The notes: generated by a model from the letters alone, not told the origin. A stretch of 64,000 nucleotides of DNA from Coenobita brevimanus (GCA_032717465.1 CM064655.1:18261335-18325334); one strand, 5' to 3'. Shown: positions 32,108 to 44,324, counted from the first letter of the stretch. Made by a program: numbers and translations.

Positions 32108-33161
32108 CAGTAACCTCACGTCCAACAAGCGTTTGTCCAGCACGATTCACGTCCAGCACGGAGAGCAAAAAATTAGTATGATTTAATACAATTTAATTAC
32201 TGTAACATGGGTGCAATAGCATAACACGCACGAAGCTCCGAGAAGTGGGCGAAATCCCCAGAGTTTGCCTCTAGCACGATCACTCCTGGTCCAACACGGT
32301 CATACTGGACATTCCTGTGATGCTGACAGCCAATCGAAACTTCTGATCAAGTTGCCTCCCCCACCCGCTATCGTGACGTGATCGTGATGTTGCCCAATCA
32401 AAAATGCTTCTGCTCTCACGTGATGTTCTGTTTAAATTTCTCTCGCCACAGTGCCACTCAGTCGCATAATTCACATTGGAAGGTGCTTTTTTCTTGCTGC
32501 ATTTTCTGCCCTTGCTACTGCATTTTATCCTGCTCATGATGCCTAGGAAGCCTTCTGGGAACCCCAAGAAGCAGCGGCACCTCCCTCTGGCCACCAAGCT
32601 AGAAATCATCGAGAGGAAGAAGAAAAGGGAGAGGAAAGTGGACATCGCCAAGGCCTATGATGTGAATGAAACCAGTGTGAGGACCATAATAAAAAACCAA
32701 GACAAGATCCTGGCAGCAGTGAAGGCTTATGGAGTGCTAGGACAGGCAGAAGCAGGACCTTCCATGGATATGGATGAGGATAGTGATTCTGAGTGTGATT
32801 TTGCGGGATTTATGAGGGAGGTTGAGGAAGAGCAGCAGCCATTACCAGCTAGTCACGGCAGCAGCCATCCTCTGGGGACCCAGTAGGACTACCTACAGCC
32901 TCAGATACCACCTTCCATTCCCAGCAAGCCCATCAACACTATCCTAAAAGGTTAGTTATCATTCATAGTACAGCACCATTTATTGTAATTACAGTAGTAC
33001 CAAAATATGTAAAGGTATATGGTAGGTATTTAGGGTAACTTTTCCTAGGGTGGCTGAAATAATTCATTTTTCCCGTAAGCTCTGTTGTTTGTCCAACACG
33101 TTTTTGGTCCAACACGGGACCTGTGCATGACAATATTACCGTGTTGGACGCGAGCGTACTG
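32108..33161 (+). mobile_element. Pogo-type element with PSQ ORF, copy 2 (complete)
   Basis: A 1,054-bp element. The left end is CAGTAACCTCACGTCCAACA and the right end read inward is CAGTACGCTCGCGTCCAACA, flanked by TA on both sides (32106-32107 and 33162-33163). LINE E reads straight across when one TA is kept (GGGTA / CAATGATAG versus GGGTACAGTGATAG in E1). Internal subterminal copies of GTCCAACACG/GTCCAGCACG near both ends are likely transposase-binding repeats. It encodes one short ORF (32536-32886). Confidence 0.92.
32536..32886 (+). CDS. PSQ helix-turn-helix protein lacking a catalytic domain
   Basis: A 116-codon frame. ATG at 32536 (or the next at 32539) gives MPRKPSGNPKKQRHLPLATK, then a PSQ/CENP-B-type helix-turn-helix (LEIIERKKKRERKVDIAKAY, DVNETSVRTIIKNQDKILA, residues ~20-58), then directly an acidic tail (DMDEDSDSECDFAGFMREVE) and a stop. 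In pogo/Tigger transposases the DNA-binding region is followed by a second helix-turn-helix and a DDE nuclease of 200 or more residues; both are absent. The tail resembles the extreme C-terminus of such proteins, so this looks like an in-frame internal deletion. Copy 1 (16803-18243) has the same fusion. It would be nuclear and DNA-binding if made; function unproven. Confidence 0.65.
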   Translation: MMPRKPSGNPKKQRHLPLATKLEIIERKKKRERKVDIAKAYDVNETSVRTIIKNQDKILAAVKAYGVLGQAEAGPSMDMDEDSDSECDFAGFMREVEEEQQPLPASHGSSHPLGTQ

Positions 33162-33984
33162 TACAATGATAGAAAAAAAGAGGAAAATGTGCAAAAGAAG
33201 TTGAAAGTCGAGTGACACAAGGAAGAAAAGTAGCTTGTGCTATGAAGGCCTTGATAAGAAACAGAGGCTTGAGTGCTGCAGCTGCACGAGGCTTACATGA
33301 GGGAGTGTTAGTGCCAACTCTAACATATGGGTGTGAGACTATGATGTGGCATGAAAATGAAAAGTCAAGAGTACGAGCAGTGGAGATGGGACTGCTGAGG
33401 AATGTATGTGGAGTACAGAGGGTGGATAGGATACGAAATAATGTGATTCGCGAAAGGTGTGGAGTGAGGAAGTTGGTGGACACCAGAATCGAAGAGAGTG
33501 TCCTGAGCTGGTACAGTCATGTGGAAAGAATGGATAACAACAGAGTGGTAAAAAAGGTATACCTGAGAGAATTTGAAGGAGGGAGGAGGCGAGGTAGGTC
33601 ATGGAGAAGGTGGAGAGATATGATGGATGAGTGAGTGAGGAAGAGAGGCTTGGAAGTCGGTAAGGCTAAGGAACTGACAAGAGATCGAGCTGGCTGGATG
33701 AATTTTGTGAGGAGAAGTGCGTGACCAGGGATTTTGGCACCCCTTGTGAATATGGCAGCGTCCGGATTGACTCAATCGGATACGCTGTGTGAAGCTGCAG
33801 AATGTGGTGAATGTTTTTGGCGTATCCGGTGGAGCCAGGATTCCGGGGGCTTGAATGATGAGTGAATGGAAGTGTGGCCTATTTGGATTGGGCAAGTTTG
33901 TGCTGTCTGGACATTGCTACTCCTCACCCTGCCCATGGGTGGGAGAGGAGGTCCAGATGAAGATGATGATGATGATGATGAGCT

Positions 33985-34193
33985 ATACAGTGCACCTTCA
34001 CTGTACAATGCGGATGTGTCTAATAAAATCCATCACGTAATTATTTATCATATTATGTGTGAGTAAATTACAGTGCAACACAGGTTCAATGGGGAAATGT
34101 TTTTAGTCGAGTCACCCACCAAAAAAATGTCTAAATGTTAAACTCATCTGAACTAAAAGTTATTTCACTTCACTGAACTTTGCTTGCAACTTC

Positions 34194-34236
<43 letters not shown>

Positions 34237-34473
34237 AGCTCAACTAAATTAATACTTGTTTCACTTCACCGTACTTCACTTACTGCTCAATTCCAACACT
34301 ACACTAAAGTTCCATCACTGACACTAATACACCAGATACTGACAGACTTCAAAGGACACCTTGGAACAGACAAATGACAAAGGTTCCATGTTTGCTATCA
34401 TATAAGTGAAAACAGCATTTGTACATCAACCAACAAGGCTTCATCCGGGATCATAAGTGAAAATATGATCATA

Positions 34474-34563
<90 letters not shown>

Positions 34564-34814
34564 TTAGAGAGAGAGAGAGAGAGAGAGAGATGGACTTACA
34601 AAAAAAAAACACACACACACACACACACACACTTATGAAAGACCTTTAACAAACAATTATTTTCTTAAGTCGGGGACTGCCTGTATTTAGTTTTCTGAGC
34701 ATTAAACGAGACCAGATTTGTTTGTCCTCATTGATTAATTTTAGAAAGGTCCTAGTTCAGAGAAAATGCTGTGTTTATTTGGAAATTTATAATATCAGAT
34801 GTGTAAAGGAGGTC
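33985..34814. other. No gene recognised; poly(A) and compound microsatellite
   Basis: Contains a run of about 38 A at 34197-34233 and a compound microsatellite at about 34478-34632: (GT)n, (AT)n, (GA)n, then (AC)n. The rest is AT-rich and without coding signal. Confidence 0.6.
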
Positions 34815-37225
34815 TATCTATCTATCTATATACCTAGGCTGCTTCCCCCAAGGAAAGGGCGGTAGCCGAGACAGGACGACTCACTCTCCATTTACTCATC
34901 CATTCAAACACATTCATTCGCATCTTAGCCCCAAAGGGGAGAACGGACAGATCCTCACCGCATCACACCACACAAGGGTCACCTGCGCAATGCAATCAGT
35001 GACATCCGCAGCAGGGCCCGACAGCAGAACTGGTTTACCCCTGCTACATCATAACAGACCCATCCCCTTACCCGCACCTGACCTGACTAGCTGATCAGAC
35101 CAAATGCGGGAGAATATCCCCTCAGGGCTGCGTCATCACTTATTCATTCACAATTTCTCTCCATTTATTTCTGTCACGCACAGCCACTCTTCCTTGCTCA
35201 ACAGACATCCCTCTCGCATCCAGCGCTCTCTTCACACTGTCCATCCATCCTATTCGTGGTCTCCCTCTCAGCCTTACACCTCTCACATCAGATCTAGTTA
35301 TCTTTTTCACCAATCATTCATTATCCATTCTCTCCATATGCCCAAACCATTGCAACACCCTCTGCTCAGCTCTACCAGCCATCTCCCGAACAACTCCAGT
35401 TCTCCTTCGCACTTCATCATTTCGCACTCGATCCATACGCGTCACTCCACACATACTCCTCAGACATCTCATCTCCATTACATTCAAACTTTTCCTCTCT
35501 GCTACACCCACATTCCATGTTTCAGCCCCATATAATGCAGTCGGTACCACAACACCCTCATACAGCCTTCTCTTTACATCCATTCTAAGCGAACGACATT
35601 TAAACACTTTTTTCATTCCTCCCAGCACCTTTCCTACTTCATTTATTCTAAACTTCACTTCTGCATCTATTCTTCCATCCACAGCAACATGTGACCCTAG
35701 ATATTTAAAACAATCTACCTCCTCAAGCAACTCACCATTCAAAACTATATTCATCCCCCTACCATCTATCAACCTCGTACACTTCATCACTTTACTCTTA
35801 TTCTCATTTACTTTCAATTTCCTCCTTTCACACACCCTTCCAAACTCCTCTACCAACTGTCTCAATCTCTCCTCTGAATCAGTCACCAGTGCAGTATCAT
35901 CTGCAAACAGCAGCTGCTTCAGATTCCACTCTCCTCCATCAACATTTACCAGACTCAGACCACCTAAAACTCTTGCATTCACCTCCCTTACAACACCATC
36001 CATGTAAATATTAAACAACCAAGGCGACATCACACATCCCTGTCGCAGCCCCACTCTCACGGACAACCAATCACTCACAGCATTTCCCACTCTTACACAC
36101 GCTCTACTATTTACATAAAAACTTTTCACCCCTTTTAGTAACCTATCATCAAGTCCATACAATCTTAAAACAGTCCACAAAGCCTCCCTATCAATTCTAT
36201 CATACGCTTTCTCTAAGTCCATAAATGCCCAAAACACATCCTTGCCTTTCGCTAAATACTTTTCACACACTTGTCTCACAGCAAACACCTGATCAACGCA
36301 TCCCCTCCCTCTCCTAAAGCCACACTGCTCATCACTAATCACTCCCTCTGTACCCTCTCTAACTCTCATAATTAACACTCTACCATACACTTTACCTACA
36401 ACACTCAACAGACTTATACCCCTAAAGCTAGTACATTCATACTTATCACCCTTGCCTTTATACAACGGGACCACACAAGCACTTGCCCAGTCAATTGGCA
36501 CCATACCTTTCTCAAAGCACACATTCAACAATCTTACTAACCATTCAACAATAGTCACTCCACCACCCTTCAGGCATTCCACAGCACACCCATCCATACC
36601 TGCAGCTTTCCCTGTTTTCATATCCTTTACTGCCTTCTCCACTTCTTCCTTCGTGATCAAAGAATCATTCAACTCTCCCAACACATTTATTCCTTGCACC
36701 CTTCCATCCGCCACAATCTCAGCCACCCTTTCCTCCTCTACATTTAACAATCTTTCAAAATACTCTGCCCATCTCTTCCTTACTGCATCCATCTCAATTA
36801 ACATCCTTCCATCCTCTGCTTTTACTCGTTCTTCCTTCCCAGACTCTCCCTTTCGCACCCTTTTCACCTCCTTTCAAAACATTTTCTTATTCTGTTGAAA
36901 ATTCTCTGTCAGCCGCCTACCCCACCTCTCATCTGCTGCCACTTTAGCATCACGCACAGCCCTTCTCGCTCTATTCCTCTTTTCCTTATACCTTTCATAT
37001 GACATCTCATCCTTCCTCTGCAGCCACACTTCATATGCCCGTCTCTTCTCAGCCACAGCCATACTTACTTCCTCGCACCACCATTCACTTCCTTTTCTTA
37101 CACCACCACCCACACGTCTCACACCATACACCTCTTCTGCATGCCCCACCACAGCACTCTTAAACAACTGCCATTCCTCCTCCACACTGCCATTTTCCCG
37201 ATCTTTCACTGCGTTCCACTCATCT
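34815..37225 (-). mobile_element. LINE family H (RTE-like), nearly intact ORF region
   Basis: On the minus strand: connector frame 37209-36874 (EEWQLFKSAVVGHAEEVYGV, KRNRARRAVRDAKVAADERW), a single TGA at about 36871, the 517-codon reverse transcriptase frame, a TGA at 35314, and about 65 further open codons (VKKITRSDVRGVRLRGRPRI, GWMDSVKRALDARG). It then has a GC-rich 3' UTR (GCCGGGCC-type, 35100-34850) ending CCTAGGTATATAGATAGATA. The endonuclease is missing. Removing only two TGA codons would give an open frame of about 690 codons, so this is one of the youngest LINEs here. Confidence 0.9.
35314..36867 (-). pseudogene. LINE H reverse transcriptase, 517 codons
   Basis: Full reverse-transcriptase domain: GKAAGMDGCAVECLKGGG (fingers), VVPLYKGKGDKYECTSFRGI, CGFRRGRGCVDQVFAVRQV, FWAFMDLEKAYDRIDREAL (first Asp), GLRQGCVMSPWLFNIYMDG, QLLFADDTALVTDSEE (Asp pair intact), NENKSKVMKC, LNGELLEEVDCFKYLGSHV, and a C-terminal region ending VLQWFGHMERMDNE before TGA. 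Homologous copies elsewhere read NER/NNR at this spot, so the stop is a likely CGA-to-TGA change. The upstream TGA (KMF*KEV) has the same appearance. Marked as pseudogene because of the stops and missing endonuclease. Confidence 0.9.
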
Positions 37226-38030
37226 AAATGTAAAAGAACTAAGAAATATCAAGTCATCAGCATAAGAGTGTATTGGGTTGTAAGTGACAGATGTGTCATT
37301 TATATGAATGAGAAAGAGGGTTGGTGCCAAAACTAATACCTGAGGTATGCCAGCATTTATGGAATGAAGTTGGAAATAACTTCCATTTACCATGACCCGT
37401 ATTTTTCTATTATGAAGATAAGAAGATATTAGAGGAATCAGTGATGCAAGGCCTTAGTGTAACATCTTAGACAATAAGGCCCGGTGCCATACTCTGTCAA
37501 ATGATTTTGAAATATCAAGTGCTATTGTGTTTGTTTCACTATGTTGGTCTACTGTTTTGTTAATCTGATGGGCAAGAAGACAAAGAATGTCTACAGCTGA
37601 ACATTCTTGTCTAAATCCATAGTGCCAATCATTGATTAATTTACTGATTTCTAGGTGCTTGATTATGTGTTGTTTATTAGTGTCTCAAAAACTTTACCAA
37701 GAACGGAAGTTATAGCGATTGGTCTGTAGTCTGATGAATCAGAAGTGGCCCCCTTTTTAGGAACAGGATGGATATGTGCTTCTCTCCAAGAGGCTGCAAA
37801 ACATGAGGTATAGATGCATAAACTGAAAAAATTTTGCCAGTACAGAAGCCAACACTGGGGAGCAATTTTTAAGTACTATTGAAGGAATTTCATCTGGACC
37901 AGTAGCTTTGTCTACTGAGAGATTCTGTAATACAGCTTGTACATATCTTGTGTGAATCTTGAAACGGGGGTATCTGAGGGGGAATCAAAATCTAGTACAA
38001 GAATAATGTGATTATCTGTATTTAGGGTCG
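37226..38030 (-). mobile_element. LINE family I (Jockey/CR1-group) fragment
   Basis: Minus strand, several frames: CFAASWREAHIHPVPKKG (about 37800-37745), DSSDYRPIAITSVLGKVFET (about 37742-37685), and VLAYLRY/FWHQPSFSFI-type sequence where GIPQGSVLAPTLFLI is expected (about 37340). The active-site region is lost at the 37230 junction, where LINE H begins. The order and PVPKKG..DYRPIAI motif identify a Jockey/CR1-type reverse transcriptase. Heavily decayed. Confidence 0.7.
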
Positions 38031-38382
38031 AGTGTACTGTATATATATAGTCTATCCTCATACTTCGACGTTTTGCACTTCAACGCAACGAAAAGTTAAC
38101 GTTTTCCTCAAAATTGGACGAAAATTTTACACTTTGACATTACTCCCTGGCTGAGAAAACGCCACCCACGCTTACCGATGCTCAATTGTTGGCAAATTAC
38201 GACGAGGAGGCAGCTGCGATGGAAATGACAGAGGAAGAGAAGAATTGTGAGGAGGAGACTGAAAGCCAGAGCACCCAAGGGAGGGTAAGATAAGCATGCA
38301 GAAATTATCCCACCGCTTGTCCACCTTAACAGAGCTGGTAACCACCATCGGTTCCGAGACAATTTGCTGTCAAGTCAATTCA

Positions 38383-38705
38383 CCGTCAAAACATGGACGA
38401 TTCCCATCAGGACAATTCACACCCTGGACGATTCACCGTCATTCTATAAATATACTTATTATTAATTAATCAACACTTTAATAACTATACTTCAGGGGGA
38501 TTCATCAAAGTCTATGTTTAATTGCGTTGGCTTTGGATATTATTTATTAGGTGCACCTTTAGTCAATAATTAAGTTGTTTCTTCCCCGCTGTAGTCGCCT
38601 TTGAATTACATTCTAGCATTACCCATAGCTGTCTTCATTAATGATGGTGAATTGTCTTGTTATTGTTCTGATGGTGAATTGGCTTGATGGTGAATTGTCC
38701 CAAAA
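38383..38705. mobile_element. MITE family M copy (TIRs with AATTCACCATCA motifs)
   Basis: The left end is GACAATTTGCTGTCAAGTCA and the right end read inward is GACAATTCACCATCAAGCCA, each followed by more AATTC(A/G)CC(A/G)TCA repeats, giving TIRs of about 50 bp. The interior (ATATACTTATTATTAATTAA, CAGGGGGATTCATCAAAGTC) matches the minus strand of the copy at 46020-46515. No coding capacity. Confidence 0.75.
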
Positions 38706-38871
38706 CCTCATCATTGAGGCACACACCAGGACCGTGCCAGAGGTACCCAAAATCCTGTCCAGCTTATATGCTACAAAATCTAAATTGTTGGAAGTGTACA
38801 ATAGCAGCATTAGGGAGCACAAACAAACAAAAATAGAAAGATATTTCTAGGAAAGACCAAATGTCTATCTA

Positions 38872-39155
38872 TCTATCTACTGCCAGACGCCTCAATCCCG
38901 TTCGGGGTGGCCACAAACAAATCGCCTCCATGTCGCCCTGTCCCTCGTCATTTCACTGACCCGCTCCCAACTCACACCCCCCTCTCTCATATACCTCTCC
39001 ACCCCATCCCTCCATCTCATCCTCGGCCTCCCCCTCCCTCTTCCCCCCTCCACCTCACTCATATACACTCTCTTCGTCAGTCTTTCACGCTCCACCCTCT
39101 CCACATGGCCAAACCACCTCAGTGTATTCCTCCTAACGCTTCCTATCACATTCAC
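38872..39155 (-). mobile_element. RTE-like LINE A, copy A5 (3' fragment)
   Basis: On the minus strand it covers RWFGHVERVERERLTKRVYM ... RATWRRFVCGHPERD and the 3' end, followed by (GATA)n at 38863-38880. 5'-truncated at about 39155, inside the pogo element. No target duplication visible. Confidence 0.85.
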
Positions 39156-39354
39156 AGATTTTATTAGAGACTTGGATGTGTCTGGTACTAGGGATAAGGA
39201 GGAAGGAAAAATGGACTGAGAAAAGGCAGATGAACTGGAACGAGGGTTCGACTTCGAAGGATTCGGCCTAGGTGATGGTAATGGGTCTTCCCCAGTAAGG
39301 CCCATGTCACCTAGTCACTAGCCCCATCCACCCTGTACAGAAATTCACATGCCC

Positions 39355-39394
<40 letters not shown>

Positions 39395-39766
39395 CACTCT
39401 CCCCCATCCACCCTGTACAGAACTTCACATGCCCTACAAAAGCATCCTCATCTAACCCCTGCATTTGATTTTTTTTTTTTTTTTTTTTGTCAGTTTTTCA
39501 ATGAATTGTGTACTCATACATACATTTTTTATTTTTACCTGTTTTTATCACCCAGTTTGACCCAAAATTATAATGTAATGTAACCTAAAAATAATCTTCA
39601 GTTCATTTTCTTAGGTATTTCTTGTGTTTGAGGTTAGACAGGTAACCTAGTTGTCCTCCAGAACACTCTAAATTTATCACATAAACATTTAATTTCATAC
39701 TTCAACGTTTCACACTTCGCACAGTTTTTGCAGAACAAACCTCAGTTGAAATATGAGGAAAGACTG

Positions 39767-40052
39767 TATATGTATTATATATATACCAGTGTATATATAT
39801 ATACAGAGTAGACTGTAGCACCTGAGGAGCAGACTGTAGCACCAATCGAGCAGGGCAGTGGTGGATGGAAAGCTGACGACAGGGAGAGCTGGAGGTCCCA
39901 TTTCATCAGCCCTTGGGACAGTAGTCCCTTTGCTGAACTATTTCAGTGTTTCAGTAACACAAAGGGTAGGCCAGCATACTCTCCAATACAAGTTTCTCTA
40001 ACCGTCTACACCAATCTACAGTACATCCACAGTACACACTACACTTCCTTAA
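39767..40052. other. No gene recognised
   Basis: Short AT repeats (39770-39805), then unique-looking sequence up to the piggyBac left end. Confidence 0.5.
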
Positions 40053-43000
40053 CCCCTTAACCGCGGGCCGTCACTTTCGTGATGCTCGGGCACAATGGAT
40101 CATACCACAGGGCATCACTTTTGTGATTCTCTGTTATTTTGAATTCACCCGGGCTTTCAAGTGGTGACTTGTTATCATCTATCAGCACTGCCAGTGTCCA
40201 ACAATAGTACAGCACCGCTAATGTCATCTGTACTCACATCCATTGTTGACAATTTAGCCATTTTTCCCCGTCCATTACCCTCTCCTCCCACCTGCCCAGC
40301 TGTGTTGCGCTACACAAATCTTGCCTGGATTTTTCCACTGATTTCATCCAACGAAATGAGCCCTATGCCCTATTCTTATACAAAATAATATATATATACG
40401 AAAAAAGGTAATTGATAGTGCCATACACCTGGAATTGGCTAATGATCACCTGTCAACACCCTACAGGCATTCGTTTGCTAATTTTCCCTCCTTATTTCCC
40501 ATTGAAATATGCCGTACGATCTATTCTCGTAATAAAAATATATATAAGAAAGGAAGGGAGAAGCCTAAGTGATACTTACATTCACAAGGAACTACCTAAT
40601 TTATTATGTATTGTCTAGATTTCCGGCCAGTCATTTCATAACATATAAAATAGTAGTTGTCACCACACTGACATTGTCAACCCTTGGCTGCCCATATACG
40701 CCACGTCATTCAGTTTACTGTCGTCTTTCGAGGTGAAACCGTGTCGGGTTCGCGCCCCTCCATTTCTGCAGCCTCTGAGCCCATTGCAAAGGGCCCTGTG
40801 ACTTCTACCCCTACTAAACCTCGTGTGGGAATGGGTAGAGGACTAAGTGACTCTGCTGTTGAATGCGAACTGCTGATTTATCGATGATAATGACGGACGG
40901 TGACTACGATCTTTCTGGTGAATCGTGTGATGAGCCTGTGAAGGAAATGGTGACAGAAACTCCAAGTACGAGTGCTTCAGTGTCCCAAGTTCGTCCTGGC
41001 TCCAAGGGAAAGGAGCCTTTAGTGCAGCAAGGGAAGGAATTTGGAAAGGGAGTGAAGTAGAGGCGGGTTAGCCCAGGAACAATGGTCCCGTGTGACCCAG
41101 CCCGCCATGAGTCCCGAGGTGAATCACCTCCCCGCCCTCCCAGCCCCACTTCACTAATATCTTCAACCTCTTCAGCCGAAGTTTCTCCTGAGTCTTCGTC
41201 ATCAGAGTCTCCACCAGCACCTACAGTGAAGGCAGGCCGTAGGGGATGAGGTAAATCCCTTACTCATCGTAAAAGTAGAGTTGTTTCTAGAGTAAGGGCT
41301 GCTAGTGATACACGGCAACCTAGGGTCAGTCAGAGTGACCTTGAAACGGCTCAGTCTGTCTCACAGCCACCTTCATCCACCCTCACCCAGCCTACACTGC
41401 CACGAGATGGAACCCTGGACGCCTTCGTGTGGACGGAAGGTTCCAATTTCGTCCCGGAACAACGCCACTTTGACGAGGGTTCCTGAGGGATACGGCCTGC
41501 CTTCACTCTTGACGAGGATGCTGAGTGTGTGGACTACCTTTTGGCCTTCCTTGATGACAAAGTCATGCAGCACATTTGTGATGAGACCAACAGGTATGAG
41601 TCACAACGTGCTGCAAGCGGTGCAGGTACAGTGAAAATGCAACAGTGGACCGTGCTTGGAGTGCAGGAACTGTATGTTCTTTGTCCTCATGCTTCTGATG
41701 CCTCATTCACGGAAGCATGAGTTGGAAGATTATTGGTCCATGGACCCTTTATTACCCTCACCCACCTCCAATAAGTACATGGCCAGAGATTGTGGGAAAC
41801 CTGCACTTCACCAACAACGATGTACCTTCCCAGACTGACCCACTCTGGAAGATCCAGGAGATTCTGAACAGAATGAAGGATAAACTTATGTCATTCTCCC
41901 ACACATTTCAGAAGGCTGTCATAGATGAATCCTTGGTTCTGTTCAGAGGATGTCTGAGGTTCGTGCAGTATATTCCAAGCAAATGGCATCGGTTTGGAAT
42001 AAAGTTCTTTGTACTGTGCTACTGTAAGACTGGGTACATCCTTGACTTCGTCATCTATTCAGCCAGCATTGTCGATCTGGACAAAATACATCCCTTTGGC
42101 ATCTCAGGCTGTGTAGTGAAAGTGCTGCTTGATAGGTATTTTGGTGGGAATCATGTGCTGTATACTGACAACTATTATACAGCACCAAAACTTGCTAAAT
42201 ACCTTTCAGAGCACGGCATCGGCTCCTGCGGCACTGTCAAGAGCAATCGTGCCCACTTCCCCAAATTCCCCGAGGCAGGAACTTCGCAGCAGGGAGAAGT
42301 GCACCGACGCAAGTCTGAGAAGATGCTGGCAATACGGTGGCATGATAAGAGGGTCGTGCACATGCTTAACACCGTACACAAAGGGGAACTGAAAGACAGT
42401 GGGAAGGTCGACCAAAGGACAGGCAAACCTGTGATGAAACCTGATGCTGTCATCGACTATACTATCAACATGCGGCTGGTGGACAAGTCCGACATGATGA
42501 TTGGAGAGATCAACTGCCTCAGGAAGAGTACTAGGTGGTACAGAAAAGTGTTTCTGCATCTCACTGACATGACGATGCTGAACGCCTTCATGCTGTACAA
42601 GATGAAGGTAAAGCCACCCAAGTCCTTCTCCCTGAGGTTGTTCACCAGGACCTGTGTTCAACAGCTGCTTGAGAGATATGGTAGGGTGACAGCAGCAGCT
42701 CCAAGGTGCCATTCTGTAAGACTCCTCGATAGACTTGAGCAGATGGCGTAAATGGATCGGCACAGACTGGTGCAAATGCCTGCCACTACGAAAAGGAAGA
42801 CTGCAATCCACAGGTGTCAGGTGTGTGCACATACTATCCGATGCACACCTGAGCACAAACGTACGTCTTGGCAGTGCGCTGAGTGCCAGGTTCGCCTCTG
42901 TGTACCCTGCTTCTTTGATTACTACAGCCTGAAACATTTCTAAAACAATGTAAGTGGGAATGTAAATAGTGTGTAAATAATGTGTAAATAGCAAGTGAAA

Positions 43001-43685
43001 GCAATGAATGTAAATACTGCTGAACAGTGGAAAATAGTTTAATATGTAAATAATTAGTAATATAAGAACACGAGTACAAATACCTGGAGTAATGACAGTG
43101 AAATTGAAAGCTTCGCTCTCTACGCTAGTTTACTGAACGAGAAAGTGAAATGCCTGAAGAGAAAATAAACTACTATTACTGAAGGAAACTTATGGATAAA
43201 TACTGTATATATAAGTAAGTGTGATAAAGTACTAGGAATATACAGTGTGAGTGTGTTTTTCAATAATAAATGACAGAATACCAGTGGGGAACAAACGCAG
43301 GTGGAAAGCTCGTACACGCTCGTAATTTACATTGCTTTCAGAGTGTTTTTTTTTGGAATATGGATTCCAAACTACTTGAAATTCATAGAATAGTGTTACT
43401 AGTGATAATATCAGGCAGTGGTAATCATATTACAGGGTGTCGGGAAGTGTAAAGTTGAGACTTCGTTACCCAACTTCAGAAGCATCCACAAGTCCTACGG
43501 TAGTCAACGAAGGCTCAACAAACATCCCAGGAGAAAGCTGAAGGTATGTGCCATAAGCATATCTAATTATAATATTCTAGGACTAATAACTGATTTTTGG
43601 CAAATATTTTTTAAAAGTCAGTCGGAGCACGATTATTCTCGCGATACGTGCACGGACCTCTTCCAACATCCCCGCGGTTAAGGGG
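40053..43685 (+). mobile_element. piggyBac element with broken transposase gene
   Basis: A 3.6-kb element bounded by CCCCTTAACCGCGGG and its inverse CCCGCGGTTAAGGGG. The left end is preceded by TTAA (40049-40052); the right flank reads TAAA, presumably a mutated TTAA. It encodes a piggyBac transposase split over several frames (40860-42930). The long 3' part (42950-43680) is AT-rich. Next to LINE J on the right. Confidence 0.88.
40860..42943 (+). pseudogene. piggyBac transposase, frameshifted
   Basis: Segments in order: acidic N-terminus (MTDGDYDLSGESCDEPVKEM at 40887) ending at a stop at 41058; TLDAFVWTEGSNFVPEQRHF (41415) then, after an indel near 41487, DYLLAFLDDKVMQHICDETN (41531-41590); MLLMPHSRKHELEDYWSMDP (41690-41750); a further shift near 41790; and a long open frame to 42751 with QKAVIDESLVLFRGCLRF (first catalytic Asp), YIPSKWHRFGIKFFVLCYCK, VLYTDNYYTAPKLAKYL (second Asp) and MRLVDKSDMMIGEIN (third Asp). 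A Cys-rich C-terminal finger (CQVCAHTI .. CTPEHKRTSWQC, CxxC) follows in another frame at 42820-42930, as in other piggyBac proteins. All three catalytic Asp are present, but at least three frame breaks prevent full translation. Confidence 0.9.
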
Positions 43686-44324
43686 TAAAAAAAAAAGGGG
43701 GGGGGGGAGGGCAAAATAACCAGGCCTTGGAGACCCAAGTGGGGGGACCATAAATACCCCCACCCGCCCCTCTCCCGGTGACAACTCAACGAGATGCCTG
43801 GAACCACTGTCTGATTCACCTCTTCAATTTTGCAACATTCGCAGCCCTTTCTCTAACTTTCTCTCTGCCGAGCAGCACATCTCCTCCTCTAAACTTCATC
43901 TTCTCTTCCTGACAGAGACTCAGCTGTCTGAGGCAACTGACAGTAAACTCTTTTGTTCCTCCTACTTTATACTCATTTCAAAGCCAAAGGTGGCCGTTGT
44001 GCATGTGTACACACTGACTTGTCTTGCTCTTGTGTTCCTGAACTTGATTCTTCTGAATTCTCTACTCTCTGGCTTTGGCTATAGTGTCATTCTATGACTA
44101 AATATCAGTGGTGGGGAGCACAAATGAAGAAGGACCTTGCGCAATCCACAGTTCACTACCTTGCGCAAGCGCAAGTGCACAATTTGACACATATTTAGCT
44201 TGTGCAATGTCCCAAAGCACAAGCGAAAACCATTTGCATATATTTGTGGGAAGTACTGTAAAATATTGAGATATTTAAATGAAATAGCATACTTTTATTT
44301 ATTATTATTCTATCTACCTATCTA

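Larger units (their letters stand above)
31383..33984 (+). mobile_element. LINE family E copy 2, split by a PSQ pogo element
   Basis: Collinear with E1 from 23828 on: GGFRSGRGCVDQVF (about 31483), degraded palm, RQGCVVSPWLFNIYMDGV (31759-31815), LLYADDEVLLASTGQ (31894-31938, catalytic Asp pair kept), then at 32108 the pogo element, resuming at 33162. The C-terminal frame 33212-33634 (MKALIRNRGLSAAAARGLHE, GCETMMWHENEKSRVRAVEM) is open for 140 codons. It ends in (GAT)n at 33957-33981. The leader, endonuclease and fingers are missing. Confidence 0.85.
38048..39766. mobile_element. Pogo/Tigger-type element with nested MITE and LINE A5
   Basis: The left end is TAGTCTATCCTCATACTTCG and the right end read inward is CAGTCTTTCCTCATATTTCA, with TA at the right flank. 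The inner inverted similarity continues (CTTCGACGTTTTGCACTTC versus CTTCAACGTTTCACACTTC near 39700). Transposase C-terminal relics lie on the plus strand: LLANYDEEAAAMEMTEEEKN (about 38190), VPEVPKILSSLYATKSKLLE (about 38735) and DFIRDLDVSGTRDKEEGK (about 39158). They are separated by the MITE 38383-38705 and LINE A5. No catalytic domain remains. Confidence 0.75.
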
